Of a DNA stretch of 64,000 nt, positions 32,970-44,044 are shown piece by piece. Origin of the DNA: Gavia stellata (lineage: Eukaryota > Chordata > Aves > Gaviiformes > Gaviidae); contig NW_026776913.1 of assembly GCF_030936135.1 (NCBI RefSeq), forward strand, positions 1,736,001 through 1,800,000. Reading direction: 5' to 3'. The translations under genes were made by a program, and so were the position numbers. The notes below the pieces were generated by a model. That model saw only the letters and a program-made list of their open reading frames with translations. It ran no database searches and was not told where the DNA came from. Position 1 is the first letter of the stretch. Every line of letters begins with the position of its first letter.

Positions 32970-33865
32970 AATCATTGAATATCTAATGTTGGAAGGGACC
33001 CATAAGGATCATTGAGTCCAACTCCCTAATCCTCACAAGGACTACTTAAAACTAAAGCACATGACATGTTTTCAAGACGCTCCTTGAACTCTGACAGGCT
33101 TGGTACCGTGAGCACTTCCCTCGGGAGCCTGTTCCCATGACTAACAGCCCTCTCAGTGAAGAACCTTTTACTCATGTCCAATCTGAACGTCCCCTGAGAC
33201 AGCTCCATTCCATTTCCTCGGGTCCTATCGCTGGTCACCAGAGAGGGGAGATCAGCATCTCCCTCTCCGCTGCCCTCCTTGAGGAAGTTGTAGACTGCGA
33301 TGAGGTCACCCCTCAGCCTTCTCTTCTCCAAGCTGAACAAATCAAGTGACCTCAGCCACTGCTCCCAAGTCTTGCCCTCGAGACCTTTCACCACCTTGGT
33401 TGCCCTTCCCTGGACACACTTTAATACTTTGGTGTCCTTCTTCTACTGAGGTGCCCCAAACGGCACACAGCACTTGAGGTGGGGCCGTACCAGTGCAGTG
33501 CGGAGTGGGACAATCACCTCCCTCCACCAGCTAGCGATGATGTGCTTGATGCACCCCAGGACACGGGTGGCCCTTTTGGCTGCCACGGCACACTATTGAC
33601 TCCTATTCAATTTGCCCTGAACCCAAAAACCCCAGATCTCTTTCTGCAGGGCTGCTCTTCAGCCTCTCCTCCCCCAGTTTGTATGTATAACTCGGATTAC
33701 TGCATCCCAGGTGGAGAATCCAGCTCTTGCTCCTGTTAAATTTGATGTGGTTGGCGATTGCCCAGCTCTCCAGTCTATCCAGTTCTCTCTATAAGGCCTC
33801 TCCACCCTCAATCAAATCCAGACCTCCTCCTATTTCACCATCATCTGCAAACTTACTGAATTTAT
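32970..33865 (-). mobile_element. CR1 LINE fragment (mirror of 16,205-17,095)
   Basis: Same 3' end (aatgttggaagggacccata read on plus near 32,985) and the [20 protein letters not shown] remnant on minus. A few indels differ from the left copy, around 33,060 and 33,400, so both copies drift neutrally. Confidence 0.93.
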
Positions 33866-33949
33866 TGTATTACTGTATTCAGGAAGTCATGGTAGGTGGT
33901 TAAATCTGCTGGGAAACAGGCACAGGCATAGGACAGTGTAGGAAAGCCT

Positions 33950-35045
33950 GTGGTGGGGACAGCTGAGAGTCTTGGTGGGTCTGGGACCTCTCAACAACAC
34001 AAGTGGGGTCCTTGTCCTCTTCGCTGTCACTTCTGCCTCTTCCAAGAAGGTCACCATTTCCTTACAGCCCCAGTGCTTTCTTGCCTCCTCATCCTTCATA
34101 GAGGCTGGGAGCTGTGCGACCGCTGTCCTGCACTTGTCATTGCGCACCCCACATCCCACTGCTCATAGGAAGAGCCCTGAGCATCCTGTGAGGGACAGGA
34201 TGCCTTTTGCAAGGTGATGGGGGTCAGGACTAGGTCATCCTCCCTAGAGAAAGACATCAAGGGCCTGCTTGGCATCAGAGCCACCCCCACATTTCATTTG
34301 CCACCTCTTATCCATCACCTCTGACTTCCTCTTTCACCAGCCCCCAGGGATGGTCACCTTGTCCAGCGTTCCCTCCGTGGTCTCCAGTGATGGCTCTCGG
34401 TTGGGCTCACTAATACCTTCAGAAACCTGGAGGTTTGCTTCTCCTTTTCCTTCTCTAGTGGCCTGATCAATCTTTCAGGATCTGCAGTTCAGGAACTTGG
34501 CTCCAGACGGCACTCGAACATTAAAAAAAGCCCTAACAAGCCAATTTTCCTGATTTTCTGTTTTTATGTGGTTCATTTGACAGCTTTCAGGAGTGTATTC
34601 AAAGTGAAAAGAGTTCATCATTCACCAACAGGAAGAAAGAATTTATTCTTTTCCCACTTCCCTTTATTTTTCTGCATAAACCTCAAGTGATAGCAGCAAT
34701 CTGCAACTGATACTGAAAGAGAGCATATCCTAACTGACGAGGAATATATAGGGAAGTCACTACCCTTTATGGCAGAAACTATATGTGCAGTCTTGGTACC
34801 TTCCACCAACTCCACCATTTCTATCTTCAACCACGTGCGCCTTACAGCAGTGCTGTAAAAACAGAGTCTTCTCAACTAAAGTCTGCAGCTGCGTGTTTCA
34901 GCCCCTTGGCACCAGTTCCCACTGTTTCACCTGGAGAAAGAGCTGCACACAGGCACAGAAGGAAGTTTCTTACTTGCCAACAAACAAAACCAAAGGTAGA
35001 CATAGTTCAATACAACATAGAAGACATTCCTCACCTGTATATTAA
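33950..35045 (+). repeat. recurrent repeat R, copy 3, right arm
   Basis: Mirror of 15,030-16,120. Here the family runs on the plus strand, with aagagccctgagcatcc near 34,170. Confidence 0.55.
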
Positions 35046-35134
35046 GGTCATGTTACCTCCTCATAAGTCCACTTTCCACAGTGGATAGCCTTAGACTGAT
35101 GCAAAACACATCATTGTGTGAACCACACATTCCA

Positions 35135-35345
35135 AGAGCACCCAAAACACTTTCTGTCCCCTCCCAAGCCCTTGCCCACCTCCCCAGGCCTTTGCAGGGG
35201 AGGGAGGTTGGAGAGGTAGCCTTGATGCTGTACCAGCACTGCTAAGCAAGAGCCAAAACAGCGGTGTGGTAGCAACAGCACTCCGGCTACAAATACAAAG
35301 CTGAGCACCATGAGGGCTGCTATGGGGAAAGTTAACTCCACCCCA
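35135..35345 (-). mobile_element. ERV-L-type LTR fragment (mirror of 14,727-14,935)
   Basis: Identical breakpoints to the left copy; it marks an insertion older than the inverted duplication. Confidence 0.65.
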
Positions 35346-35449
35346 GCTTGGTCCAGGACATGGCCAAATCTCCAGGTGTGTCAAGGTCTCTCTGGACTGA
35401 AGCTCCAACAGTCCAGCTGTTAAAGCACGTGTGCCAATGGTCATCCTGA

Positions 35450-35940
35450 GTCGTGGTGCCTCCAACAAGATCAGAACACTACAGATGACAAGAAGACTAC
35501 TAGTGTAATGGAGCTGCTAACCAAGGTAGAAAGTACTGTGGTAACCATCTCAGAACCACCAAAGGAGGGTCCAAAGTGAAGCCAAGGCAGGGCCAGTGGG
35601 GAAACGGTGAAAAGGAGTTGGATTTTACATGGGAGGGGATAAGGATGATTGAAGAGTAGGGCTTGAGAGGTGGGAAAAGAGTGAAAAGGGGAATGAAAGG
35701 TGAAGCAAAGGGAATGATCAGGGCTGTTTGGGGATAGCTGTCAAGCAGCCCTGCATCTGAGCAACACTGCCTGGAAACGGACAAGCAAGCTGCAGCTGCT
35801 CTGACCATACTAACATCTGACTTACTTCCATGGTGGTCATGTGGAACTGAAAACTTTCCCTACTCTCATCAAGGGAAGACCCAGAGGGGAAGGAACTGCA
35901 GCATCATTTAGTTTTCCACTCTTCTGAATGGGACTCCAGG
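35450..35940 (-). repeat. module N copy 1, right arm
   Basis: Mirror of 14,130-14,620 with scattered substitutions. Confidence 0.6.
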
Positions 35941-35959
35941 GGGTCTCTGCTCTGACCTC

Positions 35960-37090
35960 CTGCTCATGGCAGAAGCAGCTATGGAGTCAGACCATGTTGC
36001 TTAAGGCTTTATCCAGTGAAGGCTGAAAGCATCCAAGGACAGAGATGGCACAATGTCTCTGGGAAACCTGCTCTGATGCTTGGATGCCCTCATGGAGAAA
36101 ATGTTTTTCCTTATCTCCAGCCTGACTAGTCCTTATTTCAACACTTGACTATTGTTGATTATCCTCCTGCCAAAGGTCATGGTGACAAGACTGGTTCCAT
36201 CTCCCTGAAAACATACCCACAGTGACTGGCAGGCTGATATTCCTGAGGCCTTCCCTTCTCCAGGCTGAACAAGGACTTGTCCCTCAGTTCCTCCTCCAAT
36301 GTAAGTCCTCAAGCCCCTGAGCATCTTGGCGGTCTTCCTCTGAACTCGCTCCCGGCTATCAACATGTTCCTTGCTGTAATGGGTTATTTCTGGCCAATAG
36401 CCCAGCAGCCAGACAGCCGCTCACTCCCTCCTCCCCTGCCCCACATGAGGCCCAGAAATTTACATGGTAGTGTACAGATGTTCTAATTTGCTTTCTGTCC
36501 TCCAGCACCACCAGGGCCATATACACAGAGCTGATCCCCAGCCAGGCAGACATCAGCCCCTACCACTGCAGGGCGTTAGTCTGTCCCAGGCACAGGACCT
36601 GCCATTTGGCCACCTTCTATCCCATGAAGGTTCTGACAGGACGGTCCTCCCACCTCTCCAGTTTCCCCTCTATGGCATCCCTAGGGCACAGCAATGGTCC
36701 TCCCAATTTAGGGTCATCGACAAACAAGGTGAGAGTTGCCTCCTCCAAGTCATAGCTACACGTATTAAACTGCACAGGTCTCAGCAGAGTCCCCTGTGCT
36801 GCCCCACAATGCCCCAGTATGTCCCAGTGGCCTCCAGGTAGACTATGACCCCGTCACCACTGCTCTCTCAGCCTGATCATCCAACTGATGTTTCACCCAT
36901 CTGTTTGTCAACCCATCCAGACTGTAAGAACCTAACTTGGGTAGAAGAATATTGAGGGACACTATGCCACAAGTCTTGCTTAAGCTGAGGTAAACAACAT
37001 CCACTGTTCTCCCCTCATGCACAAATGCAGCTACATCATCATGAAGGCAATCAAGTCGGTGAGGCATGATTCACCCTTGGTGAGTCCATG
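35960..37090 (-). mobile_element. CR1 LINE fragment (mirror of 12,980-14,110)
   Basis: Same truncation as the left copy, including the gtttacctcagcttaagc region read in reverse near 36,975. Confidence 0.85.
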
Positions 37091-37178
37091 CTGACTGCTT
37101 TTGGACAAATTCTTCTCTTTCAAGGTCCCAGAAATGTCACCCAAGAGGCCTCTAACTGATGGCACACTCCTCACCAAA

Positions 37179-37740
37179 GGAGTACACCTGTACTCGGCGC
37201 TGGTGAGGCCGTACCTTGACTACTGTGCTCAGTTTTGGGCCCCTCAATACAAGAAGGACATTGAGGTGCTGGAGTGTGTCCAGAGAAGGGCGAGAAAGCT
37301 CGTGAGGTGTCTGGAGCACAAGTCTTATGAGGAGCGGCTGAGGGAACTGGGGTTGTTCAGTCTGCAGAAGAGGAGGCTGAGGGGAGACCTCATCGCTCTC
37401 TACAATTACCTGAAAGGGGGTTTCAGAGAGGTGGGTGTTGGCCTCTTCTCCCAAGTGACTAGTGACAGGACAAGAGGAAATGGCCTCAAGTTGCACCAGG
37501 GGAGGTTTAGACTCCATATTAGAAAAAATTTCTTTACTGAGAGAGTGGTAAGACAATGGAATAAGCTGCCCAGGGAAGTGCTGGAGTCACCATCCTTGGA
37601 GGTTTTCAAGGAACGTGTGGACGAGGCATTGTGAGACATGGTTTAATGGGCATGGTAGTGTTTGTAGGTTGATGGTTGGACTTGATGATCTTACAGGTCT
37701 TTTCCAACCTTAGTGATTCTGTGATTCTGTGATTCTGTGA
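37179..37740 (+). mobile_element. CR1 LINE 3' fragment (mirror of 12,343-12,905)
   Basis: Open plus-strand frame with [25 protein letters not shown] and [14 protein letters not shown], ending in three gattctgt-g units at 37,715-37,740. The frame is still open across all three copies, which fits a young CR1 and recent duplication rather than selection. Confidence 0.93.
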
Positions 37741-38284
37741 AGTGAGCTTGTACAGCCTGGGGTTCCCTGGGCTGCACTTTTGGCCTCCTTCCAAGAGGGG
37801 TGCACCATTGCTTTGTCCTCACTCACAAGAGACCTCTACCAATCCCATGACCTTTCAAAAGGCATATTCCAAGGAAATGCTGACCTTCCCCTGTAACTTC
37901 AGTACCACTCTTCTGCCTGTCCTACGCTGTATTTCATTTCTCTGATCTTTCATTGACTTTCCCCTGCCCTGATACAAAGACCATTTCTAAAGTCGTCGTT
38001 TCAGATGCAGACTGCCTGGGCAAAGGCCCTTTCCATTATTCTCCAGTTTTCTCCTTCCCTTTCTCTTTGTTCGTTCTGGTACCTCTCACCTACGCTGCTG
38101 CTTTGAGCTTCAGGGACTAAAAGCCGGCCTGTCCTTCAGTAGTCTAATTGTCTCTCTTTAAGAGCCAAGTCTTTAATTATGTTGATATTTACTTTTTTGT
38201 ATCTCCCTATCTAAAGCATTTCTCATGAGATTATCCCTTGTAGAAAGTCAGCCTCATGAGACCTAGCTTGTACTTTACGTGTGG

Positions 38285-39210
38285 CTGAGGAGTGCGTTTT
38301 AATGTTTATGAAACTTTTCCATGCTTTCCTTCTCTTTGCTTGCAAAGAGGAACATTCCCTCTGTGCCGGTGTGCAGGCAGTTCTCTAAGGAAAGCAGGTG
38401 GGAGGTGGTGCAATGGCGCTGTAACATTCAGCTCCCAGAGTCCCGAGAAGTCTGACGGAAGGCAAAGTGAGGCAAGTCCCAGGTGGCCAAGGACAGAAAT
38501 GGTGGGGCTGGGGAGGTGAGGAGCAAGGGTGTCCATGCAGTGTCAGGCCTCAAGGGACTGCTTTTCCTCCCCGACACTCTGGGTCAATATCAACTGGAGA
38601 ATGCTGCTGTCACCTCTTCTTTAAACTGAAAGGAATAAAATGTAACATTTAAAAATATATATTTTTTATTAGGGTCACCTTGAAATCTTCCTCTTTAACT
38701 AGACAATGAAATGATTCCAATTAGCTGCACAAGTCTTGAAGACTTGAAGAAAGTGACACGCAGGGAAATAGCTCGTTAGGGCTTTCTGTACTTTAATGAG
38801 CCCCATGGTGTATTTGGGCCTGTAATCCATGAAAATCTGATGATGAGAGGGATCAAACCTCTCAAGAAGTCAAAGGCAGAAGCAAAAGCTGAAGTACCTT
38901 GAAGCATTAATGGGTCCCACTGAGGGCCATTACTGACAGAGCCTCCCCAGGGACTCGTTAGAGCCGATAACTGGAGGCTGTGATTGCAGGGAGGCAAAGG
39001 CACTGTGCAGGTGGCTGTAATGCTGAGAAAGCCCTTGGATTGTTAGATGAAGCAGAAAGGCCAAACCCTGAGCCCCAGGCCCTGGGCAGGCAGAGCTGGT
39101 CCCTCACGTGTGGCTCAGGGCTCTTCTTGGGGGCAGGGGGATGTGAGGATGAGCAATGCCAAGTGCAGAAAAACAGCGCAACACTTCCCGGCCTCCCCAG
39201 AAGGGGCGAG
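38285..39210 (-). repeat. recurrent repeat R, copy 2, right arm
   Basis: Mirror of 10,846-11,800. It lacks the (TA)n run; its own A/T-rich stretch lies at 38,650-38,670. Confidence 0.65.
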
Positions 39211-39303
39211 GAAGAACCAAAGTCCTTTTGGGCTCTTGTTCTTCTTGACACCAGGTTTGGAAGAAGAGCCAACCGTGCAGGCAGAGTGCAGGGGAGATCC
39301 CAT

Positions 39304-39309
39304 TTTATT
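39304..39309 (-). other. polyadenylation signal of the right-arm OR gene
   Basis: Reads tttatt on plus, AATAAA on minus, 235 bases after the stop; same position as in the left-arm gene. Confidence 0.6.
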
Positions 39310-39543
39310 ACAGAGACAGTGTGAAAGAGTCAGATATGAGCCAGCATTACACAAAGTTTTCTAAGGTGTCCAGGTGAGAGAGAGCACGTTCCTGCCTCAG
39401 GCGTAAGGGACAAATCCAAACAGTCATGTAGGAAAATGATAGGGAGAAATAACAACAACAAAACCAGCAACAGAGTGAATAAACAAACCTCTAACACACT
39501 ATGGGATGCACTGGGAATCATGTGTGAAGAGAGAGGGCAGGTC

Positions 39544-40476
39544 TCAGCTGTTGAAAAATGTCCGTGAAAACCATTTCTTGATGGCATCCTTGAGCTCCTG
39601 GTTCCTCATGCTGTAGATGAGGGGGTTCACTGCTGGAGGCACCACCGAGTACAGAAATGACACCACCAGGTCCAGGGATGGGGAGGAGATGGAGGGGGGC
39701 TTCAGGTAGGCAAATATGCCAGTGCTGACATATAGGGAGACCACGGCCAGGTGAGGGAGGCACGTGGAAAAGGCTTTGTGCTGTCCCTGCTCAGAGGGCA
39801 TCCTCAGCACAGCCCTCAAGATCTGCACATAGGACAGCACAATGAAAACAAAACAGCCAACACTGAAACAAGCACTAACCACAATAAGCCCAACTTCCCT
39901 GAGGTACGAGTCTGAGCAGGAGAGCTTGGTGATCTGTGGGATTTCACAGAAGAACTGGTCCACAGCATTGCCTTGGCAGAGTGGTAGTGAAAATGTATTG
40001 GCCGTGTGCAGCACAGCATTGAGCAACCCACTGCCCCAGGCAGCTGCTGCCATGTGGACACAAGCTCTGCTGCCCAGGAGGGTCCCGTAGTGCAGGGGTT
40101 TGCAGATGGCAATGTAGCGGTCATAGGACATGACAGTGAGAAGATGCAGTTCTGCTGACATGAAAAAGATGAACAGAAAGACTTGGGCAGCACATCCTGC
40201 ATAGGAAATGGCCCTGGTGTCCCAGAGGGAATTGGCCATGGCTTTGGGAACAGTGGTGGAGATGGAGCCCAGGTCGAGGAGGGAGAGGTTGAGGAGGAAG
40301 AAGTACATGGGGCTGTGGAGGTGGTGGTCACAGACTATGGCGGTGATGATGAGGCCATTGCCCAGGAGGGCAGCCAGGTAGATGCCCAGGAAGAGGCAGA
40401 AGTGCAAGAGCTTCAGCTGACGTGTGTCTGCAAATGCCAGGAGGAGGAAGTGGGTGATGGAGCTGCTGTTGGACAT
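39544..40476 (-). CDS. olfactory receptor, OR14-like (right arm)
   Basis: A 310-residue odorant receptor on the minus strand, inverted counterpart of the gene at 8,134. The ATG is at 40,474-40,476, preceded by an acceptor at 40,500. All class II motifs are present: N3-S-S, PMYFFL 56-61, C95 and C177, MSYDRYIAIC 116-125, KAFSTC 234-239, NPLIYSMRN 284-292, and the KKWFSRT tail. It differs from the left-arm protein at about 25 positions, most clearly in TM3 (FIFFMSAELHLL against FLFFIAAEFYLL) and in TM2 (LSLLDLGS against LSFIDLGS), where it agrees with the spacer gene. No frame lesion is seen; probably functional. Confidence 0.95.
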   Translation of the reverse strand: MSNSSSITHFLLLAFADTRQLKLLHFCLFLGIYLAALLGNGLIITAIVCDHHLHSPMYFFLLNLSLLDLGSISTTVPKAMANSLWDTRAISYAGCAAQVFLFIFFMSAELHLLTVMSYDRYIAICKPLHYGTLLGSRACVHMAAAAWGSGLLNAVLHTANTFSLPLCQGNAVDQFFCEIPQITKLSCSDSYLREVGLIVVSACFSVGCFVFIVLSYVQILRAVLRMPSEQGQHKAFSTCLPHLAVVSLYVSTGIFAYLKPPSISSPSLDLVVSFLYSVVPPAVNPLIYSMRNQELKDAIKKWFSRTFFNS

Positions 40477-40499
40477 TTTCTTCCTCGGGGCCTGGGGAC

Positions 40500-41960
40500 C
40501 TGTCCAAGGAGGAAAAGTGAGTGTCGAAAAACCCGTGCCATTTCCCATAGAAATCCCCCTCCCTCAGCTGAATGAGGAGGGAGTCAGCTCATTCCCCAAC
40601 ACCGCCAACTGAACGACATGGTGCCTCACCGTTCAAAACACAGCTGAGGCACCTACCTGCCATGAAGACACATATGGGGCAGTGTCCCCCAAGATGGAGT
40701 CAGAAGAGAAGCTGATCCGCACCCCTCACACCAAATCCGGAGAGCGAGAGCACCACAGGCAGGTGGAGAAATACAGAATATGTCCATAGTTTCAGAAAAT
40801 AAAGCAAGGAGAGAAAGGCAGATGGGCATGCAGTGAAGCCTTCCCCTTTCCCAGCCGTTCCTCTGCACCTCACAGACAGCGACACTGCAGGCACTCCTTT
40901 TTAGCCTGTTTGTTGTGTGTCAATTGTAGGACACATGCACTGATCCTACACTGGAGGTCCAGCTGCCGAGGAGGTGATTCATGCCCTGGACCCTGTGGCC
41001 CTGGGGATGAGGCTGTGCTGGGTGGCAGAGGAGACCAGGGACTTGCTCTGGGGAAGTTCTCTGAACTGCAGGGGATGGCAGGGAGGTGCTCAAATTCTTC
41101 GTCATATGGCACTTTGTGTAGCAGCTCCCTGTCTCTTAATGACCATGTCTCTGGTGCCAGGAGCTCTCCCTGCCTGGAGCTCTCCCTTCTGGGAGCTGAG
41201 TCTCTCTCCCCTTTTCTCCGCCCTGGCAGTGCTCACAGAGCCCATCCCACCCACTGTGTGCCCAGCTCTGCCCTGCAGACACCTCCTGCATCAAAGCACT
41301 GCCCAGGGGCATCTCTGTGTGTGCAGTGAGCAAAAGAGCTGCTCAGAGAAGCGCTAACAAGAACTGGGCTGTTTGTGCCTTCTCCAGAAGAGAGAAATAA
41401 ATTGTCATCACCCACTGCCCACCCAACAACCAAGAGGAGAAATGTCAAAGCACAGACTCCTGCCCTTGCAGGTAAATGCTGCCTTTACGTCCCTCTTCAG
41501 AACAACCCTCTGCAAATATCCTGAGAGTGATGTGGAGCTATGAGCAGCCCTGACCCACACAGCACCCTCTCAACAGCAGAAGCACCCTGCCATCGCACTG
41601 GTCTCTCCTTCCACCCCCAGCTTCTCCCCACAGCGCCGTGGGGAGCTCCCCGGGCAGGCTGAGTGCTGACCCTGGCAGGCGGCAGAGTCCCTGCCCCAGC
41701 ACCCAGCCCCGGGGGTGCAGGGACCCTGCTCGGAAGGACAGCCCTGGGCACCCCTGGCTGCACACCCACCTTCACACCCTGCAGCCGTCCCTGGCAGAAG
41801 GCAGCCCTCATGCCCTGTCCCTCTGATGGTGCAGCAGGGAAGCCCTGCTCTGGGGCACCTCCTCCTCCTCTATACAGGAGTGACATTCCTGGGTACCATG
41901 CCAGCTTTACGAGAGCCCTCCATGAACTATAGCTGCATTGCCCTGCACCCAGAGACTTAC
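40500..41960 (-). other. predicted 5' UTR intron of the right-arm OR gene
   Basis: The donor reads acttac on plus at 41,955-41,960 (gtaagt on minus). The acceptor AG is at 40,500-40,501 after a pyrimidine tract. The intron is about 0.5 kb longer than in the left arm because of extra sequence around 41,000-41,450, part of which resembles 21,980-22,100 of the spacer. Confidence 0.5.
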
Positions 41961-42215
41961 CGTGTCAAGGGCTGTGAAGATTTCTCCTCCAGTGAGCTCG
42001 CCTCTGTCCTCCCACCCCAGACTGCCTTTAACCTCTCTCTGCCTTGATCCTCTCCCCTCGGTGCCTGCAGGCAGTGCCCTCAGCCCTGCTGCGCTCTGCA
42101 GAGGAGCTGCTCCTGGGCAGAGCTGTCTCTCGGCAGTGATGCCCGCTTGCCCTGAGCTCCCTCTGTCCCAGGAGCCCGGCACAGCCTCGCAGCAGAGGAC
42201 CAGCTCCAGGTGTAT
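41480..42215 (-). promoter_or_regulatory. GC-rich upstream block of the right-arm OR gene
   Basis: Mirror of 6,896-7,640 and close to the two longer versions. It includes the candidate first-exon donor. Promoter role inferred from position only. Confidence 0.45.
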
Positions 42216-43256
42216 TAATGACCCTCGGGTGGGTTTGGTGCCCAGTCCATGAACCTCAGACAGTGAGAGGAAGTTGAAGAAACCTCTCAAGAAGTCAGTG
42301 TCTGATGCAATCTCCACTGTTTCCTGCAGTGTTAATGGGTCCCACGGAGGGACGTTGCTGACAAAGCCTCCCCAGGCGCTGCTTAGAGCAGAAAACTCCA
42401 GGCAGTGATGACAGGTAGGCAAAGGCAATGTGAAGGAAGAGATTCTGAGTAACCCTGGATGTGTTACCTAAAGGCAAAGGGCCAAGCTCTGACCCCCAGC
42501 CCCTGGGAAGGAGATCCAGTCCCTCACACATTGCTCAGGGCTCTTCCTGGGGCGGTGTGATGTGGGGATGGGCAATGCCCAGGGCAGGACTATGGTACGA
42601 TACCTCCCAGGCTCCCAGGTGGGGAAGGGGAGGCAATGAGCCCCGAGTGCTGTAAGGACAAGGTGCTTCCTCATGGGTGTCAGTGGCAGAGACAACAGCC
42701 ACAGCCGAGGAGGGAAAGAGCTGATCTCTGTTGGGGGCTTTTCCGACTTCATCCCTCTCTCGTCTCCACCATTGGCTGTCCTACGGTCTCCCACACCTGC
42801 ACCTCTTTCTCTGCAGGCTGTAGACATCCACCCTGCTACCCCACCTGGCTCTCACCTGAGCATCTTCCTTTACTGATATCTCTCCATCCTTCCTTGTTGT
42901 CCCTTGCAACACAAAGCCTTGGGTTGATCCAGTCTCCTTCTGGGTGACTTCTTACACCACAGCACTGCCCTTCGAGTGACATTTCTCTTTCCTTGTGTCC
43001 AGTCTGGACCTCTCCAGCTGCACTTTGTGCTATAAGTTCTTTCTCATGCCATTTCCCACTACGAACAAAAGCTCCATCATCTCTGAAACCACCTTTCCAG
43101 CAGTCTCAGGCTACTCCTATACTGCTCTGAGCCTCTCTGCCACTGGGTCAATGCTGCCCAGGTCCCTCAGCCGCCCCACACAGGTCATGTGCACCCGGTC
43201 CCGAAACCCATCTTGGCAGACCTGCACTCGACACTCAGTAGTTCCTCCTGACTTCT
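42216..43256 (-). repeat. recurrent repeat R, copy 1, right arm
   Basis: Mirror of 5,851-6,895, with anchors cttcctggggcggtgtg (about 42,545) and gcccttcgagtgacatttct (about 42,968). Confidence 0.65.
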
Positions 43257-43302
43257 CCAAATTGGGGAGTCGCCCACTGGGACACACCCATGTGTGTGGA
43301 GC
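43257..43302. repeat. 46-bp OR-derived segment, copy 3 (inverted)
   Basis: Reverse complement of 5,805-5,850; it moved with the arm. Confidence 0.75.
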
Positions 43303-43535
43303 CACACCAGTGCTGAGTCAAGGGGGATGATCACTCAAGTTGTCTGGGTGGCCCACACTCCTCCTAACACAGCCCCACGTGCAGCTGCCCTTGTTCATAT
43401 GTACCATACGCTACTGGTTGTAGGGTACCCCTCGTAGTGCCCAGGCCCTTCTCCTCAGCTGCTCATGTCCCAGCCTGTCCTGATGTATGGGGTTATTCTC
43501 CCCACGCCCCCCACCACTGCAGCTCAGATGCAGAA

Positions 43536-44044
43536 ATGTTGAACCATACGACTGTCACAGAGTTCCTTCTCTTGGGCTTCCCCTCCCTCCACCATCAGGA
43601 GTCCCTCATGGCAATCGCTCTCCTGGCTTCACACCTGGTGATCTTAGGGACAAACCTGCTGATCATTCCCTCGTTCTTGCTGAAAGAGACCTCCACAGTC
43701 CCACAGACTTTTCCCTCTGTAACCTCTCCTGTTTGGAGGTTTTCATCACCATATCCATCATACCCAAAGCCGTAGGAAACTTGTGCATGGCCAGCAAAGC
43801 CATATCCTGCCCAGGCTGCTTAACTCAGTGCTACTTCTACTCCCTTCTGGGCTGCATCTTCATGTATGCCCAGCCTTCAAGTCACCACATTTTCTGAAAC
43901 AAGGCAGTGGCCCTTCTCAACACAGTGCCAACTGCTTTGACGAGTCCCTTTATTTTCAGCCTCAGGAACCAGCTGATGAAAGATGCTCTCAAGGCAGGTT
44001 TCAAGAGAAGTGGGATAATCTTCAGAAACCACTTTTCCACTTGA
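43536..44044 (+). pseudogene. olfactory receptor pseudogene with internal deletion (right copy)
   Basis: Counterpart of 5,063-5,571, same length (509 bases). The initiator ATG at 43,536-43,538 is intact here. It shares the frameshift after TM1 (near 43,670) and the fusion of TM3 directly to TM7 with a stop at the joint. It has additional decay: the PMYFF element has become PTDFS. It ends at TGA 44,042-44,044. It cannot make a receptor. The pair dates the inactivation to before the inverted duplication. Confidence 0.85.
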